This document shows positions 1 through 8,499 of a DNA stretch of 64,000 bases, piece by piece (position 1 is the stretch's first letter; every line of letters starts with the position of its first letter). A program made the position numbers and the translations under genes. The notes beneath the pieces were generated by a model. The model was not told where the DNA came from. It ran no database searches and worked only from the letters and a program-made list of their open reading frames with translations. Source of the stretch: Ruegeria sp. HKCCD7303 (GTDB taxonomy: Bacteria; Pseudomonadota; Alphaproteobacteria; Rhodobacterales; Rhodobacteraceae); contig NZ_WVRE01000004.1 of assembly GCF_013111185.1 (NCBI RefSeq), positions 1-64,000 of the forward strand. The letters run 5' to 3'.

Positions 1-2
1 AC

Positions 3-323
3 CTGATGAACCTCCGCTATAATCGCTGGAAGGTCGTCTTTGCGGAACAGCGCGCTCATGGGTTTGACGTCTGGCAGGAGCCCCTGACGTTCCTGCGGCT
101 ACCAAAGATCATCGACCTTTACACCGATCCGTTCGAACGGGCGGAGCACGAGTCAATCGGGTACTCAAGATGGCGGCTCGACCGGACCTATCTCTTGGTC
201 CCTGCTCAGGCGTTTGTTGCGCAATTCTTGTCAACATTCGAGAATTATCCGCCCCGACAAAAGCCTGCGAGTTTCTCGATCGACCAAGTGCTGGAGAGCT
301 TGCAAAGGAACCAGGGCGGCTGA
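3..323 (+). CDS. Arylsulfatase, C-terminal part (5' end outside window)
   Basis: The reading frame is open to the left edge, so only the last 106 or so residues are visible. The segments NLRYNRWKVVFAEQRAHGF, LRLPKIIDLYTDPFERAEHE and LVPAQAFVAQFLSTF follow the usual C-terminus of bacterial type I arylsulfatases, which hydrolyse sulfate esters using a formylglycine. The catalytic Cys/Ser motif and metal ligands would lie in the missing N-terminal part, so activity cannot be judged here. The end, with PPRQKPASFSIDQVLESL, is the normal family terminus, so the gene is not visibly truncated at its 3' end. Family recognised from sequence; substrate unknown. Confidence 0.8.
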   Translation: MMNLRYNRWKVVFAEQRAHGFDVWQEPLTFLRLPKIIDLYTDPFERAEHESIGYSRWRLDRTYLLVPAQAFVAQFLSTFENYPPRQKPASFSIDQVLESLQRNQGG

Positions 324-841
324 AGCAATTAGTCTTTGAACAAATTTCTAAGAGTGACCGCATCTTGCGGTCGCTTTGTTTGGATCCAAAGCAACCGGCA
401 GTTCTATTCGCAAAGCCGCAATGGGCGTTGCAAATCTAGCTGCAGCGTGACTAAACGGCCGCTTAAATTTCTGCGGCGTGGCTAGCAATTTTGGCGTTCG
501 CGTTGCTGCAGGTGCGAGCATCGGTACCGAAGTACTTCCGGACTGGGCTCGATACGGTCATTCGCCGTTGTCCGCTCGAACGTCCGCTTCTGCGCCAACG
601 GTCAGCCACTTCATCAATGCCAACAAACAGTCGTCAGCCCCCTGGCTAGTCGTCAGCGGTCCAGACCTACGGACGCCACCAGAGCCAGTTAGCGATCTCG
701 TCAGCGGTTCTGTCAGCACCAGTGAACGGCCTCTCCAGCGGTCAGAAATGCCCGTCGCAGAGCTTAGCGAATGCCCCCGAAACCGCCCCAGTTCCGGCCA
801 CCGATTGGAAAAGCTCTTAGGTTTCATCGGACGGCAAGGAT

Positions 842-935
842 TCCTACCACCCCAGCCACCTTTATCCATTAAGTACATGTTTTTAATTTACTAAGTTACT
901 TGTCGAGTTTTTCATTCCCACCAATATTCCCACCA
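842..935 (+). other. Possible orphan attachment site (tRNA-Gln 3'-end copy)
   Basis: Positions 842-860 (TCCTACCACCCCAGCCACC) are identical over 19 bp to the 3' end of the tRNA-Gln gene at 59067-59085, which lies on the other strand. Just downstream, ATTCCCACCA occurs twice (914-923 and 926-935), spaced like integrase arm sites. Tyrosine-recombinase elements usually duplicate a tRNA 3' end on integration, so this may be a left-over att site. No integrase gene lies nearby. The two copies are inverted relative to each other, so they do not bound one element in this window. Confidence 0.4.
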
Positions 936-1095
936 GCGCCGTTGTTTCCGAGATTTGGCTTCTATCGATTGAACAATCGACTCTCGCCGATTCAAGATGG
1001 CCGTAGGGCGGGTCTAACAATAGGCCATGAAGGCACTAGACCGCGTAGATAGCCAAATTCTTACATGGTCGAAATTAGGAGTTTGTAAATTTGGA

Positions 1096-1160
1096 CGTCC
1101 GCTATCCGCTCCTAAGCTGTCACCTGACCAAAAGACTCAGATGACTGCTTTGAGCCCAAA
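1096..1160 (-). repeat. Dispersed hairpin repeat, copy A
   Basis: Read on the minus strand this begins TTTGGGCTCAAAGCAGTCAT and carries the near-palindromic arms GTCATCTGA and TCAGGTGAC, followed by GCTTAGGAGCGGATAGCGGA. The same head sequence recurs at about 15238, 46164, 46992, 54724 and 56380. Only the head part of the longer repeat is preserved here. Confidence 0.75.
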
Positions 1161-1243
1161 CTCTCGAATGCTGCGCTGAAAAACCAATGTCCGCTTATCG
1201 GTCGTGCTGGCAGAGGTCACAAAATAGCCTCTGCCTTGTTGGT

Positions 1244-1522
1244 TCATTTGTTGAAGAACTCTGCCACAGCATCTGTCGATGCCTTCACGGCTTCAGGCTT
1301 GTAGTAGAAGTCGACATGGTAGAACTCGTCGAACGCAAGTTCCTCGTGCTCATTCGTCAGTTTTTCGACAAACTGGGTAGAACAGGGCGCGGTGAAGGCC
1401 GTGCTGCTGTAGATGGTCAGAGACGGCTGCACGATCTTGTCTGCGTAAGCTTCACCAATGGAAATCAGCGACTGCATGCCCTGATCACCGATATGCATGT
1501 TAGTGTAGTATGGTACTGCCAC
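1244..1522 (-). pseudogene. Alpha/beta-hydrolase C-terminal remnant
   Basis: The 92 codons read like the C-terminal third of an alpha/beta hydrolase: a strand with IVQPSLTIYS, then the late catalytic-His region FDEFYHVDFYYKPEAV and a closing helix DAVAEFF. A complete enzyme needs about 250-330 residues with a nucleophile Ser and an Asp upstream, and neither is present. The preceding DNA does not continue the fold. It is best taken as a decayed gene left beside the aminotransferase. The family call is from pattern only, and the original substrate cannot be inferred. Confidence 0.5.
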
Positions 1523-1632
1523 CGGCCCTTTGGCTCCGTCACGACCGTATCCCGTTCGCGAAGACGTGGGCGAAAAGTATGCCTGAACCCAATGTATTTG
1601 AGCCGGTACAGGTCCTGGGGCATTCCAATTCC

Positions 1633-2946
1633 CTAGAGCGCCGCGTCGTGTAACGCTTGATCAAGACTCGTTGTGACTTGGTCCACGTCCTCCATCGACA
1701 GACAAAGCGGCGGCACCATGCGCAGGCATTGCTGGAATGGTCCGGATTTCGACAGGATAATCCCTTGCGCGCGGCAGGCCTCAAAAACCTCTGTCGTCAT
1801 GGCCTTATCGGGCGATTTGCTCTCGCGGTCAGTTACAAATTCCAACGCCAGCATCAAACCGTGCCCCCGCACGTCGCCGATGGCCATGTGCTTGTCTTTG
1901 AGATCGTTTAGACGCTCCAGCAGCTTTGCGCCAACTGTCTTGGCGTTCTCCTGCAAGCCCTCGTCGCGCATGACGGCGAGGACTGCACGCGCGGCGGCGG
2001 CAGAGGTTGGATTTGCTCCATAGGTGTGGAACATGAACTTCTCGGCCATGGGCTCGGCGATATGTTTCTTGGCGACGACAGCGCCGATGGGAAAGCCATT
2101 GCCCAGGCCTTTAGCCATAACAATGATGTCGGGGACGACATCGTCCGCCTCAAATCCCCAGAAGTGATCGCCGGTACGACCGAAACCGGATTGCACCTCA
2201 TCCGCGATATAAAGCCCTCCGGCGGCGCGCACCCGCTCTGCTGCACCAGACATATAGCCCGGCGGCATCTGATGAATGCCTCCATATCCCTGCACACTTT
2301 CGACCAAAATCCCGGCCACGCTACCGGAAGTGGCGGCGTTTATGGTGTGGGTGATCTCATCGAGATAAGGCGCAGTGCCTGGGCCAAAGATACCGCGATA
2401 CTGGTTCGGATCTGCGACAAAGGCGACATTTCCGGGCATGCCCGGGTGCCGCCATCCAGAGATACCCGTGACTGACTGAGCAGCGGCAGTTGGTCCATGG
2501 TAAGCTGTGCGCAGGGCAAGCAGATCAAGATTACCGGTGAAGGTCCGCGCCATTGTCATGGCCAGGTCAATGGCTTCTGACCCCGAATTGGTTAGATGCA
2601 CCACCCACTCGTGACCTTTTGGCATTGTGGCCGCGAGTTCCTCTGCCAAATGCGCAGGTGTCGGGTGATAGAACATTGTCGTACAATGGGTGAGCTCCTG
2701 CGCCTGCTCCATCGCCGCCGCGACGACCCGGGGATGCGAATGGCCGACAGAGATACAGACATTCATTCCTAGAAGGTCCGTGTATTTCCGCCCGTCCGTA
2801 TCCCACAGATACTGACCTTGCCCCTTCTGAAACACGATTGGGTCCCGGAACGGTGTGAAACGGGTCAGTGAGGCCGCGTAATATTGGTCACGCCGTGCGG
2901 CGGTGCTGTCAAAGTTCCAATCGGTGTGTAGGGGATGTTCGATCAT
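1633..2946 (-). CDS. Class III PLP-dependent aminotransferase
   Basis: Full-length (437 aa) fold-type I, class III aminotransferase, the AGXT2/omega-aminotransferase group, which moves an amino group from an amine or amino acid to a 2-oxo acid. Visible landmarks are the phosphate-binding segment TNSGSEAID (about 120-127), IADEVQSGFGRTG with the PLP-N1 Asp at about 249, and the Schiff-base Lys at about 279 in MAKGLGNGFPIG. The start overlaps the stop of the upstream dehydrogenase by 4 bp, so it is the last gene of a three-gene leftward operon. The context suggests amine or betaine-like substrates; the exact donor is not predictable. Confidence 0.85.
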   Translation of the reverse strand: MIEHPLHTDWNFDSTAARRDQYYAASLTRFTPFRDPIVFQKGQGQYLWDTDGRKYTDLLGMNVCISVGHSHPRVVAAAMEQAQELTHCTTMFYHPTPAHLAEELAATMPKGHEWVVHLTNSGSEAIDLAMTMARTFTGNLDLLALRTAYHGPTAAAQSVTGISGWRHPGMPGNVAFVADPNQYRGIFGPGTAPYLDEITHTINAATSGSVAGILVESVQGYGGIHQMPPGYMSGAAERVRAAGGLYIADEVQSGFGRTGDHFWGFEADDVVPDIIVMAKGLGNGFPIGAVVAKKHIAEPMAEKFMFHTYGANPTSAAAARAVLAVMRDEGLQENAKTVGAKLLERLNDLKDKHMAIGDVRGHGLMLALEFVTDRESKSPDKAMTTEVFEACRAQGIILSKSGPFQQCLRMVPPLCLSMEDVDQVTTSLDQALHDAAL

Positions 2947-5330
2947 TTCGCGGCTCCGGCTTTCAAGCGAGTGTTGTCAGGATCGTACGGTGGGCGAGGC
3001 AGAATGTTGGCTCGCCTATGCTGCCCAAGTATGGAAACGGTCAGGTTTTCGCGCGCGTCCTGTTCGCGCAGGTAGGCCAGTGCGAGCACCTTGCCGGTGC
3101 GATGGCCATAGGCACCGGAGGTAACGATACCGACAGCATTCCCGCTTTGCCAAATCGTGTGGGCATAGAACGGGTCCACTTCGCCTGCTTCAATCTCCAG
3201 CAGGACCATGTCCCAGCCGGTTTCGCAAGCCAGCACGTCGCGCAGGTCTTTGCGCACGAAGGATGTCAGTCCAGCCTCCAGCGGGCTGCGCTCCGTGGTC
3301 AGGTCACTGCCCCAACCGCGATAGCCTTTTTCCAACCGCATCGAGTTGGCGGCATAGGCGCCATAGAAGCCAAGGCCATGGGGTTTGGCGGTCTCTTCCA
3401 ATTTAGTGAAAAGCGCAACGGCCTGATCGCGCGCGACATGCAGCTCCCATCCACATTCCCCAACGTAGGAGACCCGCAGGGCGCGTACTGGGAAGCCCGC
3501 AACCTCGGATTCCTGCACAGTGAGCCAGGGCGTGACGGTGAGTTCGTACAGCACCTCGGGTGATTTTGGGCCCATGACGCCGATCACCGCCAGTTCTTCG
3601 CAGCGGTTTGTGACGGTGACGTCGAACGCCGCTGCAGCCTTGGTCAACTGGTCGAGGTCGATTTCCTCGGCCGCGGCCGCGGAGGTCAGGTAGGCGTGAT
3701 CCTCGGCCAACCGCGTGACGGTGAACTCCGACAAGACCCCACCTGCCGGTGTCAGCACATGTGTCAGGCCGATGCGCCCTGGTTCTGGCGCGCGGTTGGC
3801 CCCGAGCGTCTCAAGGAATGCCGCCACATCCGGGCCAGTGACGTCGAATTTGGAGAACACCGAAAGATCGGCCATCGCCACGCGGTTGGTGGCCGCGTCG
3901 ACTTCAGCGGCCACGGCATGGAACCAATTGGCACGGCGGAACGTCTCCTCAGGTTCTGCACCGGGTGTGTCGGTGAACCAGTTGGGCCGCTCCCAACCAT
4001 GTGCCGCGCCCATGACCGCGCCGCGTTCGACCATCAGGTCATGCAGCGGAGAGAGGCGCAAGTTACGTCCTGCGGGGCGCTCCTCGTGCGGGTAATGCAC
4101 CCCGAATTGAAGGCCGAAGCATTCGATGGCTTTAGCAACGCGGTAACCGCGATCTGCCCAGGACCCGAAGCGACGGCTGTCTACCGCCAGCGCGTCCATG
4201 GGTGGGGCACCATGTGTCATCCAATGGGCCAGGAACCAGCCTGCGCCACCGCCCTCCATCACGCCCATGGACGAGCCGGTCAGCAGCCAGGCATTCTGCA
4301 GCCCATGAGCAGGTCCAATAAGCGGATTGGCATCCGGGGTAAATGTGATTGGTCCGTTGATCACGGATTTGACGCCGCCCGTTTCCAGCGCCGGGATGCG
4401 CGCCATGGCCGCCTCGATAATGTGCTCGACCCTGTCTAGGTCGGGCGGCATCAGGTCCGCGCCAAACTCGGGCGGGACGCCATCCACGGACCAGACCTGC
4501 GCCTCTTTCTCATACGGTCCAAGTATCAGCCCATCGCGTTCTTGCCGGACGTACCAGCTTTCTTCGGGGTCGCGGATGATCGGTAGTTCGGGCAGCCCCT
4601 GCGCAACCCGGTCTGCCACCACCTGCACTGTATCGGTCACCAGATATTGGTGGAGCACCGGGACCGATGGGATGTTCAGCCCCATCATAAGGCCAATTTC
4701 CCAACCCCAAGTGCCAGCGGCGTTGACCACATGGGTCGAGGTGATCTCACCCTTGGGCGTGGCGATCAGCCAGTGATCGCCCTCGCGCCGGATCGCGGTT
4801 ACTGGGCAGTTGCGCCAGATGTGTGCGCCACCTTTGCGCGCGACCTCCGCCATGGCTTGGGTGGCCAATGTCGGGTCCACGTGGCCATCGTCGGGCTCAA
4901 AAATGCCCCCTATCAAACCATCAAGCTGCGCCAATGGGTGCAACTCGGCGATGCGCTCCGGCGTCAGGACTTCCAGCGGATAGCCGGTGAAATCCGACAG
5001 GCCTGCAACGTGGCGAAACTCATCCATCCGGTCCGGGTTGCGCGTGATCCGCATTGCACCAGAGGTGTGAAATCCACAATCACGGCCTGTCTCTTGGGGC
5101 AGAATATCGCGATAGAGCCGCACGGACGTGGCGCGCAATTCTTGAATTGTCGGATTATGTGCGAAATGGGTGCAAAGCCCCGCAGCGTGCCAGGTCGAGC
5201 CATGGGTGAGGTCGTTCTTCTCGACCAGCACCACATCAGACCAACCCTCTTTGACCAAATGATACATCAGCGAGACGCCCATCGCGCCGCCGCCGATGAT
5301 GACAACCTGTGCCTTGGTCACGCTGCTCAT
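2943..5330 (-). CDS. Dimethylglycine/sarcosine dehydrogenase-like flavoprotein (FAD + GcvT), copy 1
   Basis: The 795-aa two-part enzyme starts with a Rossmann FAD motif (VVIIGGGAMGVS). HGSTWHAAG follows, whose His is the covalent FAD attachment point in dimethylglycine dehydrogenases. A bridging FAO-type segment then leads into a GcvT/aminomethyltransferase domain from about residue 440. Family members oxidatively demethylate N-methyl amino acids and pass the one-carbon unit to tetrahydrofolate. It is translationally coupled (4-bp overlaps) to the aminotransferase downstream and to a paralogue upstream. The paralogue of nearly equal length suggests tandem duplication. The exact N-methylated substrate is unknown. 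Confidence 0.85.
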   Translation of the reverse strand: MSSVTKAQVVIIGGGAMGVSLMYHLVKEGWSDVVLVEKNDLTHGSTWHAAGLCTHFAHNPTIQELRATSVRLYRDILPQETGRDCGFHTSGAMRITRNPDRMDEFRHVAGLSDFTGYPLEVLTPERIAELHPLAQLDGLIGGIFEPDDGHVDPTLATQAMAEVARKGGAHIWRNCPVTAIRREGDHWLIATPKGEITSTHVVNAAGTWGWEIGLMMGLNIPSVPVLHQYLVTDTVQVVADRVAQGLPELPIIRDPEESWYVRQERDGLILGPYEKEAQVWSVDGVPPEFGADLMPPDLDRVEHIIEAAMARIPALETGGVKSVINGPITFTPDANPLIGPAHGLQNAWLLTGSSMGVMEGGGAGWFLAHWMTHGAPPMDALAVDSRRFGSWADRGYRVAKAIECFGLQFGVHYPHEERPAGRNLRLSPLHDLMVERGAVMGAAHGWERPNWFTDTPGAEPEETFRRANWFHAVAAEVDAATNRVAMADLSVFSKFDVTGPDVAAFLETLGANRAPEPGRIGLTHVLTPAGGVLSEFTVTRLAEDHAYLTSAAAAEEIDLDQLTKAAAAFDVTVTNRCEELAVIGVMGPKSPEVLYELTVTPWLTVQESEVAGFPVRALRVSYVGECGWELHVARDQAVALFTKLEETAKPHGLGFYGAYAANSMRLEKGYRGWGSDLTTERSPLEAGLTSFVRKDLRDVLACETGWDMVLLEIEAGEVDPFYAHTIWQSGNAVGIVTSGAYGHRTGKVLALAYLREQDARENLTVSILGQHRRANILPRPPYDPDNTRLKAGAAK

Positions 5331-7705
5331 TGTCCACGCATCCTTTCATTTTTCGGGTCAAAGGGCGGGCGTTGCAACGGGCTGGCGGCGTGGTCTTTGC
5401 CCGCGACCCTCACGGTGAAGCTACGTGCGCAGGTCTGCGCTTTCGTCTCACCCGGATCGGTGGACACCAAAGCAAAGCACAGGTTCAGCCCTGTGCGCGG
5501 CCCCCGCGCGCCGGAGGTTGTGAATCCGACATGCTGACCACATTCGAAGACTGGCTCGTCGTGCAGCATCAACGCGTCGCCTTTGACCTGCACCAGGATC
5601 AGACGCTTGCGGACGCCCTGTGCTTTCTGCTCGAGCAAGGCAGCTTTACCCGAGAAGTCCTTGCTCCAGTCGATGGTGAAGCCAAGCCCCGCTTCCAAAG
5701 GTGTGATCGTCGGACCAATGTCATGGCCCCAGTGTTTGAACCCCTTCTCTATCCGGCACCCATCGAGCGCATAGTGACCCAAAGGCGCTGCGCCTGCTGC
5801 GACGAGCGCGTCGAACACGGGTGCGGCGACAGCGTTGGGAAGCATCAACTCCCAGCCATATTCGCCGACGAAGCTGACGCGTGTGGCGCGCGCGGGTTGG
5901 CCTTCGGCAATAAACTCGCGCACCTGACCCATCGGCGCGTTTGTCCATGAGACTCCGTCGTCTAGGTGCTGTAGCGCCGCGCCACTGCCTGCGCCCATGA
6001 CACCCAGTGTGCAAAACTCCTCGGTCACATCCGTCAGCGTCACGCCATCGGCCAGATTGCGTCGCAGGAACGCAAAGTCACGGGCACGGGTCGCGGCACC
6101 CGATGTGATATGGAAACGGCTCTCGGCGAGACGAGAGACGGTGATGTCCATCTCGATCCCGCCACGGTCGTTCAAGATTTGGGTGTAAACTGCTTTGCCG
6201 ATAGCGACGTCCATCTGCGCGGTACAAAGCTGGTTCAGCGCGTCAAGAGCACACGGACCCGTGACATCTATCTTGGTAAAGGGGCTGAGGTCGATCAGGG
6301 CCGTGCCCTTGGCCATAGACGCGGCTTCGTTTTGGGTAATCGGCCACCATCCTTGAGCGCCAACAGAATACGCCTGCTCCTCGCCATACCAAAGCCCTCG
6401 CTCCCACCCGGCGGTTTGCCCAAACTGCGCCCCAAGGGCAGCCCATCGATCATGCAGCGCTGACTTGCGCATCCTGCGCCCGGCCTTTGGCTGTTTGTAG
6501 GGCCAATGCAGATTAAAGAGGTCCGCGACGGCCTCTTCCATCCGTACCTCCAAGTGTGCAGGCGCAGCCGTAAGTGGATCAACCCGAGCGACATCGACCT
6601 CCCACATGTTCATCGGCGGTTGGCCATCAACTATCCAATCTGCCAAGGCGCGTCCAATCCCGGCGGACGACATTATGCCCACTGAGTTCATGCCCGCAGC
6701 AACGAGTAGACCATCAACGTCGGTTTCCCCGACAAGAGGGTGTGTGTCGGCAGTAAAGCTCTCGGGGCCGTTCATGAAATGCTGTACGCCCACCTGCTCC
6801 AGCGTCGGACATAGTTCCAACGCGGCCTCCACAAAGGGCGCAAACTGGTCCCAGTCTTCAGCCATCTCAAGGAAGGGCCGATTGCCTTCCGGCCCGTAAG
6901 GGTTCCAGCATTTGGCGTGCGGTTCGAAACCTCCAATCACGAGTTTTCCAGCATCACCCTTGATATAGATACCCCGATCCAGATCGCGGATCACAGGGAA
7001 AGGGTCTGGCAGATTGGGGATCGGTTCGGTGACCACATACATGTGTTCAACCGCTTGGAGCGGCAGCGCAACGCCTGCTGTGGCGGCTAACTCCCGGGAC
7101 CATGCTCCTGTGGCGATGACCACTTGATTGGCCTCCAAGGTAGTGTCGTCGGCGAGTGCGACGCCCTTTGCCCTCCCGTTTTCGGTGATCAGGCTTTTCA
7201 CCTCGACGCCTTCGTGGATCGTCACACCGAGGGTCTTTGCTGCACGGGCATAGGCCATGCAGAGGTCCACAGGGTTAACATGAGCGTCTTCGGGCACATG
7301 CAACGCTCCGACATGCTCTGAAAGGTCTAGCATGGGCATGGGCACGTCACACGCGGCGATTACCGCTGGTGTCAGCCCTTGCGTCGCACCCAGGTCAGAA
7401 ATCCGGTGAAGTTCATCCATTCGTGCCGGGTCGCGCGCGAGCCAGTAGCCCCCAGTGCGCCGATATCCGGTGGACATGCCGGTTTCAGCCTCCAGTGTCG
7501 GGAAAACCTCCAGTGCCGCCGAGGCAAGCGCAGTCATATTTGGTGTGGCGCGCAGCGGTCCCACGATCCCGGCCGCATGCCAAGAGGTCCCAGACGTCAG
7601 CTGGTTGCGCTCGAGCAGTGTAACTTCAGCTGCGCCACGTTTCCCAAGATGATAGGCCACGCTCAAGCCAATTGCGCCGCCGCCGATGATCAGGATACGG
7701 CTCAC
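5327..7705 (-). CDS. Dimethylglycine/sarcosine dehydrogenase-like flavoprotein (FAD + GcvT), copy 2
   Basis: The 792-aa paralogue of the next gene has the same order: N-terminal FAD motif (ILIIGGGAIGLS), the covalent-FAD motif SGTSWHAAG, an FAO linker and a C-terminal GcvT domain with RIEKGFKHWGHD near the folate pocket. It is the first gene of the leftward operon, and its start lies only 47 bp from the divergent sulfotransferase-like gene. Two clearly diverged copies (not recent duplicates) suggest successive demethylation steps or two substrates. That is inference; the family assignment is firm. Confidence 0.85.
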   Translation of the reverse strand: MSRILIIGGGAIGLSVAYHLGKRGAAEVTLLERNQLTSGTSWHAAGIVGPLRATPNMTALASAALEVFPTLEAETGMSTGYRRTGGYWLARDPARMDELHRISDLGATQGLTPAVIAACDVPMPMLDLSEHVGALHVPEDAHVNPVDLCMAYARAAKTLGVTIHEGVEVKSLITENGRAKGVALADDTTLEANQVVIATGAWSRELAATAGVALPLQAVEHMYVVTEPIPNLPDPFPVIRDLDRGIYIKGDAGKLVIGGFEPHAKCWNPYGPEGNRPFLEMAEDWDQFAPFVEAALELCPTLEQVGVQHFMNGPESFTADTHPLVGETDVDGLLVAAGMNSVGIMSSAGIGRALADWIVDGQPPMNMWEVDVARVDPLTAAPAHLEVRMEEAVADLFNLHWPYKQPKAGRRMRKSALHDRWAALGAQFGQTAGWERGLWYGEEQAYSVGAQGWWPITQNEAASMAKGTALIDLSPFTKIDVTGPCALDALNQLCTAQMDVAIGKAVYTQILNDRGGIEMDITVSRLAESRFHITSGAATRARDFAFLRRNLADGVTLTDVTEEFCTLGVMGAGSGAALQHLDDGVSWTNAPMGQVREFIAEGQPARATRVSFVGEYGWELMLPNAVAAPVFDALVAAGAAPLGHYALDGCRIEKGFKHWGHDIGPTITPLEAGLGFTIDWSKDFSGKAALLEQKAQGVRKRLILVQVKGDALMLHDEPVFECGQHVGFTTSGARGPRTGLNLCFALVSTDPGETKAQTCARSFTVRVAGKDHAASPLQRPPFDPKNERMRGQ

Positions 7706-7752
7706 ATTGGCCTCCGTTGACGCACGCTGAGAGGCGCCACTAGGCTGGCCGC

Positions 7753-8499
7753 ATGAGGATACATGCTTTGTGGTGCCACCCGCGTTCGGTTTCGACTGCT
7801 TTTGAACGGATCATGCGCGAGCGCGGCGATCTGTCGGTCCTGCACGAACCGTTCATGTACCACCACTATCTGACGACCACAGACCGGCTTTTTCCGGGCT
7901 TCTCGCCTGCGCCGGGACATCCTGTCACCTATGATGAGATCCGCGCGATGATCCGCGAGACGGCGGAGAGCGCCTCGGTTTTTCTCAAGGATATGGCGTA
8001 TTACGTCGCGGACCGGTTGCCGCGCGACGCAGGGTTTGCGAGCGAAATGACCCATGCCTTTCTGGTACGTGACCCCATCGAAGCTGCGCTGTCTTATGCA
8101 AAACGCGACCCCAAATTCACGCGATTGGAGTTGGGCCATGAGGCGCAATACCGACTCTACAGCGCATTGATCGAGTTGGGACATAACCCGTTGGTGATCA
8201 CCGCAGATCAGTTGCGCACGTCCCCGCAGACAACGTTGCGCCGCTACTGGGCGCATGCCGGGCTTGCGTTCCTGGATCACGCGTTCACGTGGAACGACGC
8301 TGTGCCGGCCGGTTGGGATTCGGTGCAAAGCTGGCATACCGAAGTGTTGGAAAGCGGTGCGATCAAAGCGCCTAAACTCATCGACTGCCAAGCAGAACTT
8401 GATCGGCTCGGTGAACCCTATCCCGACCACGCTGCGCATCACGTGCCGTTCTATGAGCGGATGCGCGAAATTGCGGAACGCCAGGCCCATCAGAAATAG
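7753..8499 (+). CDS. Sulfotransferase-family-like protein
   Basis: The 248-aa soluble protein has an N-terminal P-loop-like motif WCHPRSVSTAFERIM that resembles the 5'-phosphosulfate loop of sulfotransferases (PRSGST), and LVRDPIEAALSY resembling the 3'-phosphate-binding segment. Family members move sulfuryl groups from PAPS, but bacterial members of this branch are mostly uncharacterised. It is divergent from the dehydrogenase operon and convergent with the MttB-like gene, with the two 3' ends overlapping by 10 bp. That arrangement may cause antisense interference between the two transcripts. Its role in the methylamine context is unknown. Confidence 0.6.
   Translation: MRIHALWCHPRSVSTAFERIMRERGDLSVLHEPFMYHHYLTTTDRLFPGFSPAPGHPVTYDEIRAMIRETAESASVFLKDMAYYVADRLPRDAGFASEMTHAFLVRDPIEAALSYAKRDPKFTRLELGHEAQYRLYSALIELGHNPLVITADQLRTSPQTTLRRYWAHAGLAFLDHAFTWNDAVPAGWDSVQSWHTEVLESGAIKAPKLIDCQAELDRLGEPYPDHAAHHVPFYERMREIAERQAHQK

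Larger units (their letters stand above)
324..1243. other. Non-coding stretch with att-like and repeat sequences
   Basis: No convincing gene. The open frames here lack ribosome binding sites and family resemblance. The stretch does hold a 19-bp match to the tRNA-Gln 3' end (842-860), a short direct repeat (914-935) and one inverted copy of the dispersed hairpin repeat (1096-1160). It looks like a scar of past integration events. Confidence 0.6.

Noticed and set aside
3696..5537. Long rightward open frames antisense to the dehydrogenase operon
   Set aside because: They are shadows of the two FAD/GcvT genes, with Cys/His-rich low-complexity composition and no start signals.
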